NCBI GenBank assembly: GCA_043421945.1
Contig: JBHOGO010000012.1
Coordinates: 14,173-78,172 of the forward strand
Length of the DNA stretch: 64,000 bases
Reading direction: 5' to 3'
DNA from: Thaumasiovibrio sp043421945
GTDB lineage: Bacteria > Pseudomonadota > Gammaproteobacteria > Enterobacterales > Vibrionaceae
A program made the translations under genes and the position numbers. A model generated the notes under the pieces. That model saw nothing but the letters and a program-made list of their open reading frames with translations. It was not told where the DNA came from and did no database searches. Below, piece by piece: positions 53,867 to 62,097 of this stretch (position 1 is the first letter of the stretch; every line of letters starts with the position of its first letter).

Positions 53867-54960
53867 ACTACCCTAGGTTACACATCGATTGTGGGAAAGT
53901 TCACCAGAACGCTCAGTACCTGATTACTCAGCTCTCACTGAAAAACATATCCGTCACGCCTGTAACAAAAGCCTTCCTCGGCCACCCTATCATCGCACAA
54001 GTTCTTATTGATGCTGGCGCAAAAATGTTAGCCGATTCAAGAATCGAAAATCTTCAAAAGATGACTGAATCTGGCATTGCTATCCCTAAAATGCTGATAC
54101 GTACACCCATGCTCAGTCAAGTGGCACGCGTAATAAAATACAGTGATATGAGTTTAAACTCTGAAGTTGAAGTGATTCAGAGGCTTTCACATGCAGCGGA
54201 ACAACAAAATTGCTGTCACGATATTATTATTATGGTTGAGCTTGGCGATCTAAGAGAGGGTGTGATGCCTAATCATGTGATTGATTTTATCCGTGAGATT
54301 GTTTCTTTACCGAACATCACGATAAAAGGAATTGGTACGAATTTAGCTTGTCGGTATGGTGTCGCTCCAGATGAACAAAATATGAATGTTCTTTCTGATC
54401 TTGCCGATGGAATTGAAGCTACATTTGGGATCAGTCTAGAAATTATTTCAGGGGGTAATTCTGCTTCAGTTAACTGGGCTCTTCAGAGAACAGGCTTAAC
54501 TCGAGTAAATAACCTTCGTATAGGAGAAGCAATTTTTTTAGGCTGTGAGCCTTTAGAGCACGAAAATATCAAAGGCTTACATACGGATGCGGTTTCTTTG
54601 ACCGCTGAAGTGATTGAATCCAAGACTAAACCGACTTTGCCTTGGGGGAGGCGGGGGTTAAATGCTTTTGGTGAAAAAGAAAGCCTTCAAGATAGAGGGG
54701 AGGTCTCACAAGCTATTGTAGCATTAGGCCGCCAAGATGTTTGTGTCAGCGGGCTTAAGGCTCCGAATGGGGTTAAGATCATGTCTTCAACCAGTGATCA
54801 TCTTGTCCTTGAATCCTCACGAAAACCACTATTTGTAGGGGAAAAAGTCACATTCGGTTTAGATTACAGTGCGCTCTTATCTTCTATGTCTTCACGTTAT
54901 ATCAATAAATATTTTAAGGCACCTAAAGGGAGAAGACAGCAAGAAGGAAGGAACGCATAA
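53863..54960 (+). CDS. PLP-dependent amino-acid racemase (alanine/ornithine racemase fold)
   Basis: A 365-aa protein starting with GTG in the overlap GTGA. Fold-type III PLP enzyme: the PLP-binding Lys is K36 in VTPVTKAFLG, followed by G-A-K-M-L-A-D-S-R-I-E-N-L. Later GGNSASVNWAL and NNLRIGEAIFLG are as in ornithine/YhfX-type racemases. It would interconvert D- and L-forms of an amino acid. Pairing with DUF1611 replaces the enolase-type epimerase (DgcA) of the known D-glutamate pathway, so a similar D-amino-acid route is suggested. Confidence 0.85.
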   Translation: MNYPRLHIDCGKVHQNAQYLITQLSLKNISVTPVTKAFLGHPIIAQVLIDAGAKMLADSRIENLQKMTESGIAIPKMLIRTPMLSQVARVIKYSDMSLNSEVEVIQRLSHAAEQQNCCHDIIIMVELGDLREGVMPNHVIDFIREIVSLPNITIKGIGTNLACRYGVAPDEQNMNVLSDLADGIEATFGISLEIISGGNSASVNWALQRTGLTRVNNLRIGEAIFLGCEPLEHENIKGLHTDAVSLTAEVIESKTKPTLPWGRRGLNAFGEKESLQDRGEVSQAIVALGRQDVCVSGLKAPNGVKIMSSTSDHLVLESSRKPLFVGEKVTFGLDYSALLSSMSSRYINKYFKAPKGRRQQEGRNA

Positions 54961-55310
54961 TGCTACGAACAGCAGTAATTATTTCCGTCAGTGTCATGCT
55001 TAACGGTTGTCAGATAAGCCCAATGAAATCTAGGGGCTTGCCGATTATAGAGCGACGGTTATCTCAAACCAACTGCCACAAGAGTTAGGCTCAATCTGCT
55101 TAGGTGGAATGTGAATTCAACCAGACATAACACCACTACAGAAAGGGGCAGATCTGAGCTGGCCAGGTCAGCTAGCTCGAAGATGGACAATAGTGAGTTG
55201 GCGGTCGTGCTCAAAGCTGTTGACTTCGGATAAGTTTTATTTGGGGAACCTTGGAGTTTCATTAGTAGGGCTGAGAGGACTAAATCCTAGGCCTGCGCGC
55301 TATCAGTGAA
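54961..55310 (+). pseudogene. Decayed lipoprotein gene, third of the DUF1611-racemase operon
   Basis: ATG directly at the racemase stop. MLRTAVIISVSVMLNGCQIS is a lipoprotein signal with lipobox LNGC. The frame breaks near codon 27, and related sequence continues in the next frame (LADYRATVISNQLPQELGSI), then a stop, then IQPDITPLQKGADLSWPGQL. At least one frameshift and one stop mark it as broken. The original product is not recognised; it was probably an envelope protein working with the racemase. Confidence 0.5.
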
Positions 55311-55545
55311 GAGGTCAAAAATCGATTTACCGATTTCGACCATTGTCAGATTTCGCCTATCCATTGAAGCATCTGTCTGACTAACATAGATAGTGACAAT
55401 GAACGGAGGGTGTTTGTCTCGCCAAACTAAGGCAGTAATACTCCTCGCACCGAAACCGCTAGCGCCTGTGAATGGTCTCAAATTTCCCAGCCAACAGGCA
55501 ATACCGAACACAGTAAGTTACCTGTCACTTCAGACTACGTCTTGC
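55287..55545 (-). pseudogene. CARB-type class A beta-lactamase, C-terminal remnant
   Basis: On the minus strand TGASGFGARSITALVWRDKH, then PPFIVTIYVSQTDASMDRRN and IGKSIFDLF match the end of CARB/PSE beta-lactamases. The upstream part continues in another frame (SEVTGNLLCSVLPVGWEI), then a stop. The active-site Ser and SDN are absent. It is a dead fragment, but shows a CARB gene was once here. Confidence 0.7.
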
Positions 55546-55587
55546 TAATGAGAAATAGTCAACTTATATCAGTCAAGAACGACACCT

Positions 55588-55712
55588 TCTAAATAAGTGT
55601 GCTACTGTTTATATTCCCCCCATTGCTTAGTGGGGACCTCTTGTACCCTCCCGAAATGACGCATCGGCCTGCACTCGTCGCCCCCTAAGCCTAAACCTCA
55701 TTAGGTTTCACT
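55588..55712 (+). promoter_or_regulatory. Structured leader RNA 2 (riboswitch-like), before DUF1611 copy 2
   Basis: Hairpin 1: CCCCAT-TGCTTA-GTGGGG (55618-55635). Hairpin 2: CCGA...TCGG (55651-55667), again with CGCA in the loop. Hairpin 3: AAACCT-catt-AGGTTT (55693-55708), covering the AGG 7 bases before the ATG. Loop 1 GCTTAG is complementary to CTAAGC (55685-55690). Stem bases differ from copy 1 but pairing is kept. The 33 bases before the hairpin also align with the leader-peptide end of copy 1. Confidence 0.6.
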
Positions 55713-56852
55713 ATGTTTACATTACCATTCAAAGAAATTGAGACGCTTGACGTTCAATTGGTTAAACAGTTTTCCAAATTACACTTCCTCCAATCTGGTC
55801 TCGGTCCTTTACCAACGGCCATTGTTTACTGCGAAATGAACTTTGGGGAAATTGATGGAAAAACTGCAAATGGCCTTGGGCGACACTCCCCAAGCTTTCG
55901 TATTCTTTCTGTCATCGATAGTGAGAAGTTGGGCTTAGATGCTAGCTATGTTCTTGACGGTGAGTGCAACGGCATTCCTGTTTGTGCCAGTTTGATGGAT
56001 TCAATTGAAAAAGCCGGTGGTATCCTGGATTACTTCATCTTTGGTTTAGCGCCTTCAAATGGCCTGTACTCTGAGTCTGAAAAATCGCTCATCCTTGATG
56101 CAATGCGACTCGGTATGAATATTGTGAACGGATTGCATGAATTTCTAAATGATGACCCTGTTTTCATTTCTTCTTCAGCCACTCTCAACGTCACTATTCT
56201 TGACATTCGAAAACCTCATTCGAAAAATGAGTTACAAACATTTAGCGGTACTATTCACCAGATTCTCTGCCCTCGAATCTTTGTGGTAGGCACCGACTGT
56301 GCGATCGGAAAACGCACCACGGCGACAATCTTAGCCAATGCGTTGCGTGAGCGCGGCCTGAATGTCGTGCTCATTACAACAGGACAAACCGGTGTCATGC
56401 AAGGTGCACGCTACGCTGTTGTTATGGATACTGTACCTTCGCAATTTTGCGCGGGTGAGCTTGAATCACTTATTGTGGGTGCTTATGAAACCGAGCAACC
56501 TGACATCATTATCATAGAAGGGCAAGGTGCACTCAGTCACCCCGCCTTTACCACGAATACTGCCATTCTTCGTGGTTGCGCGCCGTATGGCGTGATTTTA
56601 CAGCACGCTCCCAAAAGACTTCACCTAACTGACTTTGAAAACATGCCGATGCCTTCTGTTCGCTCTGAAATAGATCTCATTAACGGTTTTGGTAACGTTC
56701 CAGTTCTGGGTATCACGCTTAGTCATGAAGGAATGAGTTCGCATGACATCGAAGAAACGATCAAGGAGTACCACAAAGAGTTTGAACTGCCTGTAACCGA
56801 TGCTCTCCTTTCTGCCATGACGTCGCCTTACATAACGAAGGTTTACGCTTAA
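55713..56852 (+). CDS. DUF1611 protein, copy 2 (DgcN-like)
   Basis: A 379-aa paralogue of the protein at 52661, with the same motifs: YCEMNFGEIDGKTANGLGRH, VGTDCAIGKRTTATILANAL, VPSQFCAGELESLIVGAYET and IIEGQGALSHPAF. Similarity runs over nearly the whole length. It is followed by hflK without a racemase. Having its own copy of the leader suggests both respond to the same signal. The two may act on different substrates or form a mixed complex. Confidence 0.85.
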   Translation: MFTLPFKEIETLDVQLVKQFSKLHFLQSGLGPLPTAIVYCEMNFGEIDGKTANGLGRHSPSFRILSVIDSEKLGLDASYVLDGECNGIPVCASLMDSIEKAGGILDYFIFGLAPSNGLYSESEKSLILDAMRLGMNIVNGLHEFLNDDPVFISSSATLNVTILDIRKPHSKNELQTFSGTIHQILCPRIFVVGTDCAIGKRTTATILANALRERGLNVVLITTGQTGVMQGARYAVVMDTVPSQFCAGELESLIVGAYETEQPDIIIIEGQGALSHPAFTTNTAILRGCAPYGVILQHAPKRLHLTDFENMPMPSVRSEIDLINGFGNVPVLGITLSHEGMSSHDIEETIKEYHKEFELPVTDALLSAMTSPYITKVYA

Positions 56853-56918
56853 CATACACCAACATATGGTCTTTAGGCTAACAGCACTCATTCAAGTTAA
56901 TGAAAGGAGGGTCAAAAA

Positions 56919-57971
56919 ATGCCTAACAACAATCAATTGTCCAATAACCCTTGGGCAGGAAAGAAGTCGCCTCCCAATCTCGGTGAAATAATTAAAAACA
57001 TTCGAGATTTTAAAAAAATACTTCCGGGAGGGAGCCCATCTAATTTCGTCACTATTCTTGTTATTTTACTTGTGGCGTTACTAATAAAAAGCACCATATA
57101 CACGGTGCCTAGCGACTCAGTGGCTGTGATTCAACGGTTTGGCGCATATATATATACAGTGTTGCCAGGACTACATTTCAAGCTCCCCCTTGGCATCGAC
57201 TCGGTCGAAATCGTCCCTGTCAAACGTCAGCTCAAACAAGAGTTCGGTTTTTCCACACCAGAGGCGAATAACCCATACCAAAGTACTCGAATTTTCGACC
57301 AAGTTAGAGAAACGCAAATGGTGACAGGCGATCTGAATGCCGCCTTGGTCGAATGGGTTGTGCAATATCGCATCTCAGACCCCGTTAAGTTTCTGTTTGA
57401 AGTCCGGCAACCGAGCGCAACGTTACGTTATGTGTCTGAATCGGTGATGCGCGAAGTCGTTGGTGATAGAACGGTTGATGAAGTCATCACTGTTGGTAGA
57501 CAGGACATTGAATCAGAGGCACTGATAAAAATGCAGGAGCTATCCAGGAAATATGAGATGGGATTTAGCATAGACCAAGTGCAATTGAAAAACATTAACC
57601 CCCCAGTTCCTGTTCAGGCCTCTTTCAATGAAGTGAATCAGGCACAGCAAGAAAAAGAAAAGTTAATCAATGAAGCGCGCAGGGATTACAACAAAATCAT
57701 TCCCCTTGCTCTGGGCGAAAAAGACCAGCAGATCAGAGAAGCCGATGGTTACCGGTTAAAACGAATTAACGAAGCAGAAGGTGACGTTTCTCGATTCAAC
57801 GCGCTTTATGAGGAATATCTGAAAGCGCCTGCGGTCACCAAAAGAAGAGTTTATATCGAAACTATGCAGTCTGTACTGCCAAAAATTGATAGCAAAATCA
57901 TCATTGATAATAATTTGGAATCTATTCTGCCGCTACTCAACATTAAAGACGGACAGGGAAAAGGGCAATGA
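56919..57971 (+). CDS. hflK: HflK-like SPFH membrane protein
   Basis: A 350-aa protein, shorter than the usual 400 or so because the N-terminal Gly-rich and C-terminal Gln-rich tails are reduced. Strong ribosome site (AGGAGG). One membrane helix (FVTILVILLVALLIKSTIYT), then the SPFH domain (VPSDSVAVIQRFGAYIYTVL, GLHFKLPLGIDSVEIVPVKR). HflK and HflC form a large cage around the FtsH protease and limit its access to substrates. It overlaps hflC by four bases. Probably an extra copy, since the chromosomal hflKC normally sits by hflX. Confidence 0.88.
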   Translation: MPNNNQLSNNPWAGKKSPPNLGEIIKNIRDFKKILPGGSPSNFVTILVILLVALLIKSTIYTVPSDSVAVIQRFGAYIYTVLPGLHFKLPLGIDSVEIVPVKRQLKQEFGFSTPEANNPYQSTRIFDQVRETQMVTGDLNAALVEWVVQYRISDPVKFLFEVRQPSATLRYVSESVMREVVGDRTVDEVITVGRQDIESEALIKMQELSRKYEMGFSIDQVQLKNINPPVPVQASFNEVNQAQQEKEKLINEARRDYNKIIPLALGEKDQQIREADGYRLKRINEAEGDVSRFNALYEEYLKAPAVTKRRVYIETMQSVLPKIDSKIIIDNNLESILPLLNIKDGQGKGQ

Positions 57972-58966
57972 AATTCAAAACCATTGGGGTGGTGAGCGCT
58001 CTTATCTCTGTCGTGACGTTGGTGTTATACATTGCGCTCTACACGGTCGATGAAGTGGAGCAAGTGATCATTACGCAGTTTGGTAAGCCCGTCGGTTCGC
58101 CTGTCGTGACGCCAGGGCTAAACATCAAGGTGCCTTTTATACAGAAAGTCAATGTCGTTGAAAAACGGGTGATGGAGTGGGATGGCGCGCCGTCTGATAT
58201 GCCGACGAAGGATAAGCTTTATATCTCTGTTGAATTGTTTGCCCGATGGAAAATCGTCGACCCGCTGCAATACTATCTTCGTCTTAGAGATGAGCGCAGT
58301 GCGCAATCAAGGCTCGATGACATACTCGGCAGCGAAACCAGAAATGCGATAGCAAAACATGAATTGATAGAGGTGATCCGCACAACGAAAGACAGAGTGC
58401 CAGTGCGAGAAGGGTTGATTGGCAGCGCAGAAGAGACGATCAAGATTGGATCACTGGTGCCTATTTATAAGGGAAGGAAAAAGGTTGAAGAAGAGATATT
58501 TGCCTCGGCAGCCCAAAAAATACAAGTATTTGGCATTGAGTTGCTCGATATTCGTTTCAAACGTATTAATTACAATGAAAGTGTCCGCCCCAAAATCTAT
58601 GAACGCATGATCAGCGAGCGTCGCCAGATCGCAGAGCGTTTTTTATCTGAAGGCAATGGCGAGTCAGCAAGAATTCGCGGTGATAGGGTCAGAGAGCTGG
58701 ATAAAATTCAGTCTGAGGCCTATCGCGAAGTGGAAGAGATTAGAGGAGCAGCGGATGCCAAAGCCGCCGAGATATACTCACGGGCGTACAACCAAAGTGA
58801 TGAGGCGGTTGAGTTTTTCGAATTTGTCAGAACATTAAGGTCTTACGATTCTGTTTTTTCCGACAATACGTCGGTCATCCTATCGACAGATGGGGCTCTG
58901 TTTAAGTTTCTGAATGGCTTTGAGGCACTTTCGCCGCAGCAAGAGACCCATCAATCAGAAGAATGA
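57968..58966 (+). CDS. hflC: HflC-like SPFH membrane protein
   Basis: A 332-aa partner of HflK, of normal length. N-terminal membrane helix (TIGVVSALISVVTLVLYIAL), then VEQVIITQFGKPVGSPVVTP and GLNIKVPFIQKVNVVEKRVM, a long coiled-coil near the end (REVEEIRGAADAKAAEIYSR). It would form the ring with HflK. No FtsH gene is present, so it must use the host's. Confidence 0.9.
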   Translation: MKFKTIGVVSALISVVTLVLYIALYTVDEVEQVIITQFGKPVGSPVVTPGLNIKVPFIQKVNVVEKRVMEWDGAPSDMPTKDKLYISVELFARWKIVDPLQYYLRLRDERSAQSRLDDILGSETRNAIAKHELIEVIRTTKDRVPVREGLIGSAEETIKIGSLVPIYKGRKKVEEEIFASAAQKIQVFGIELLDIRFKRINYNESVRPKIYERMISERRQIAERFLSEGNGESARIRGDRVRELDKIQSEAYREVEEIRGAADAKAAEIYSRAYNQSDEAVEFFEFVRTLRSYDSVFSDNTSVILSTDGALFKFLNGFEALSPQQETHQSEE

Positions 58967-59073
58967 TAACGATTAACCCACGCAAATCTTGAAATTCAAA
59001 GACGAAGGGAGTCGCCTTTATGACCGGGCTGTTCCTTTATAAATGGTCTAACTCGAGAAAAAGGATATAAGTG

Positions 59074-61800
59074 ATGATTCCTAATAATGAAAAAGGATGG
59101 TACCAAACGTATCAAAAGGCGCTCAATGTCAAAGGCGTTGAGTATAAATACTGGTCACTAAAAAAAATCGCTCAGGATTATCAGGCAGCCCTGTCAAAAA
59201 CGCCCTTTGCTAAGCGCTTGCTTATTGAAAATGTAATGCGGCAAACCTCTGATTTAAATGATTCATCTCGAATTATTAAAGCATTGTTATTTAAAAACAC
59301 TACTCTCGATTCAGAGCGCATTGCTCAGTCAGCAGAGTTCAGTTTCTATCCTAGCAGAGTGCTGATGCAGGACTATACCGGGATACCGGCTTTGGTCGAT
59401 CTTGCTGCTATCAGAGATGCGGTTGCACAAGCTGGCGGGGAGCCAAGCCATGTCACGCTTAAGTGTCCGGTCGATCTTGTTATAGATCACTCGTTAATTG
59501 TTGATCAGTCTGGCTCAGAATCCTCAATAAATATGAATCGAGAACTTGAAATGGCGCGAAATAGAGAGCGCTATACCTTCCTAAAATGGGCACAAAAAAA
59601 TTTCCGTAACCTGACCGTGATACCGCCCGGTAAGGGCATATGCCATCAAGTAAATTTGGAGTATTTATCACACGTTGTTCGTGTAGACGAAAATGGAGTG
59701 TTAACACCAGATACTGTTGTAGGAACCGACAGTCACACCACGATGGTAAATGGGTTAGGCGTGCTTGGTTGGGGAGTGGGCGGTATTGAAGCCGAAGCCA
59801 CAATGTTAGGTCTGCCGCTCACTATCGCTGTCCCACGGGTTGTCGGCGTGCGTCTTGATGGCCAATTACGTCCTTGTGTGACAGCGACTGATTTGGTTTT
59901 GACGATAACAGAAAGGCTAAGATCACACGGGGTGGTCGGCAAATTTGTTGAGTATTATGGTTCTGGTATCGCGCATTTATCTGTGGCCGACCGTGCTACG
60001 CTTGCCAATATGGCCCCAGAGTACGGCGCCACATGTGGTATTTTCCCGATTGACGAAAACACTATTTCCTATTTAACGCTGACAAACCGCCCCTCCTCAC
60101 TGGTCGATCGAGTGCGTGCTTACGCAAAAGAGCAAGAGCTATGGTGGGACACAAACACGGCTTCGCCTGAGTATGATGAAGATGTCGTAGTGGATTTATC
60201 TGCAATTGTCCCTTCAATAGCTGGCCCCAAACGACCTCAAGATAGGCTTAACATCAGTGGAATTAAGCAGGCAACTCTAGACCAATGTTCAATTGAAGGT
60301 GCCTCAAACTCGAGTTCTCGACCAGAACGCTCAGGCTCACCTGCGCACTTAAATCATGGGGATGTTGTCATTGCAGCCATCACCTCATGCACTAATACAT
60401 CGAACCCTGCCGTAATGCTGACTGCAGGTTTGGTTGCTATGGCAGCAGTGAAAAAAGGGCTGTCTGTTCCTCACTACGTTAAAACATCTCTCGCGCCCGG
60501 ATCATTAGCTGTCGCTCGATATCTCAATGATACGGGCTTGCAACATTACCTTGATATCTTGGGATTTCATCGCGTTGGATACGGCTGCACAACATGCATT
60601 GGTAACTCTGGGCCACTGAAAAATAATCTCGAAGCAGAGATCTTAGAGAGAAGCCTTAGCGTGTCGGCCGTGTTATCAGGTAATCGCAACTTTGAAGGCA
60701 GAATACACCCCTCCGTTAACCTGAACTGGCTTGCTTCACCGCCATTAGTGGTCGCGTTTGCGTTAGCAGGCACGACCTGTATTGACTTAGAAAACGAACC
60801 AGTTGCTTTCAACAGTAACAATGAGCCTGTCTATTTGAGCGATCTTTGGCCGAGCCAAACCATGCTCAATGAAATGCTGAAACACGTGAATGAGAGCCAC
60901 TTTAAGCTGAGCTACGACGATATCACTGAGGGTGATGAAGAGTGGGAGCAATTGTCGATGAAAGACAGCGCTTGTTACCCATGGGACGAGAACTCCACCT
61001 ACATACAGCGCCCTCCGTTTTTGGAATTACCACACCCCACATTTTCTATCGAATCAGCACGCGTACTAGCCATTTTGGGGGATTCGATTACAACCGACCA
61101 TATTTCACCCGCAGGGCACATTTCAAAACATAGTCCGGCGGGTCATTATTTGCTTTCAAAGAACATTCATCCAGAATCATTCAATAGTTATGGAGCACGC
61201 CGAGGAAATCATCACGTTATGGTTCGCGGGACATTTTCAAATGTACGTTTGGAAAACAAAATAGCCTTCCCGACCAGAGGCGGTGTCACGCGATGTTACG
61301 GCGATACCAAACTGGATGAATGTAGCATGTCGACGACTGAGAATGCGCCTCCACTCATACCTATTTTCAACGCGAGCAGAAGGTCAATCGAGTTTCAAGT
61401 GCCTTTGGTTATCTTTGCCGGCAAGGACTATGGTTCAGGCTCCAGCCGTGATTGGGCAGCAAAAGGATGTTTGCTACTAAATGTAAAAGCGGTCATCGCG
61501 GAATCATTTGAACGGATTCATCGCAGTAATTTGGTCGGTATGGGCGTATTGCCACTGCAACTAATGCGACCAAGTGAGTTGGATGCACTCGTTCTGGAAG
61601 GGAATGAGACAGTTTTTGTCGCGCCCAATGAGCCTCTTAAGCCCTTACTAGAGCTTAATATTATCGTTGTAACTGCTCAAGGTTCGGAGCATACCATTCC
61701 CGTTATTGCACGCATCGATACTCCAAAGGAGCTGGAATATTTCAACTCGGGCGGCATTCTCAAGTATGTTCTCAATCAATTGGAAATGAATATGCGATAG
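59074..61800 (+). CDS. acnA: Aconitate hydratase (AcnA/IRP type)
   Basis: A 908-aa enzyme converting citrate to isocitrate in the TCA cycle. The ATG at 59074 has AAGGA about 8 bases upstream. The Fe-S ligands are present: Cys in AITSCTNTSNP and the pair in GYGCTTCIGNSG. Other signatures are GTDSHTTMVNGLGVLGWGVG and the swivel-domain DYGSGSSRDWAAKG. Full length. Likely a second aconitase for the host, carried on mobile DNA. It is 107 bases after hflC and probably shares its transcript. Confidence 0.92.
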   Translation: MIPNNEKGWYQTYQKALNVKGVEYKYWSLKKIAQDYQAALSKTPFAKRLLIENVMRQTSDLNDSSRIIKALLFKNTTLDSERIAQSAEFSFYPSRVLMQDYTGIPALVDLAAIRDAVAQAGGEPSHVTLKCPVDLVIDHSLIVDQSGSESSINMNRELEMARNRERYTFLKWAQKNFRNLTVIPPGKGICHQVNLEYLSHVVRVDENGVLTPDTVVGTDSHTTMVNGLGVLGWGVGGIEAEATMLGLPLTIAVPRVVGVRLDGQLRPCVTATDLVLTITERLRSHGVVGKFVEYYGSGIAHLSVADRATLANMAPEYGATCGIFPIDENTISYLTLTNRPSSLVDRVRAYAKEQELWWDTNTASPEYDEDVVVDLSAIVPSIAGPKRPQDRLNISGIKQATLDQCSIEGASNSSSRPERSGSPAHLNHGDVVIAAITSCTNTSNPAVMLTAGLVAMAAVKKGLSVPHYVKTSLAPGSLAVARYLNDTGLQHYLDILGFHRVGYGCTTCIGNSGPLKNNLEAEILERSLSVSAVLSGNRNFEGRIHPSVNLNWLASPPLVVAFALAGTTCIDLENEPVAFNSNNEPVYLSDLWPSQTMLNEMLKHVNESHFKLSYDDITEGDEEWEQLSMKDSACYPWDENSTYIQRPPFLELPHPTFSIESARVLAILGDSITTDHISPAGHISKHSPAGHYLLSKNIHPESFNSYGARRGNHHVMVRGTFSNVRLENKIAFPTRGGVTRCYGDTKLDECSMSTTENAPPLIPIFNASRRSIEFQVPLVIFAGKDYGSGSSRDWAAKGCLLLNVKAVIAESFERIHRSNLVGMGVLPLQLMRPSELDALVLEGNETVFVAPNEPLKPLLELNIIVVTAQGSEHTIPVIARIDTPKELEYFNSGGILKYVLNQLEMNMR

Positions 61801-61849
61801 CCTCAAAAAGCACTAAACCGTTAGCGCCAAATAATCTACATTTAAGAAA

Positions 61850-62020
61850 ATGTACCAGACGATTTTATGGCTCGAGCGCTATGCAATGCAGGTACATTTC
61901 GGCTTACTTACTACAATCGATGATACGCGGCGCAGCCAACCGCTTCACCATGTTTACCTTGATGTGATCCCTGCTTCGCTGCTGGCACTTAAACGCTATT
62001 TTTCGCCATGGCATGGCTGA
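61850..62020 (+). CDS. Possible 56-aa ORF between acnA and fumC
   Basis: MYQTILWLERYAMQVHFGLL, then a stretch ending LALKRYFSPWHG. No clear ribosome site, no recognised family. It could be a remnant. The rest of the 297-base gap holds nothing I can support. Confidence 0.2.
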   Translation: MYQTILWLERYAMQVHFGLLTTIDDTRRSQPLHHVYLDVIPASLLALKRYFSPWHG

Positions 62021-62097
62021 GAGCTTAAGTTTTGGTTAATCCGAACTGAATCGCATCGCTTTCAGCCCCCACGGGATGAATATCAAAAGGACACAGT

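Noticed and set aside
55059..55262. 67-aa minus-strand frame next to the beta-lactamase scar
   Set aside because: No link to the CARB frame and it lies over the decayed plus-strand lipoprotein gene.
55287..55511. Functional beta-lactamase
   Set aside because: Only the C-terminal part remains, with frame changes and no active-site Ser-x-x-Lys.
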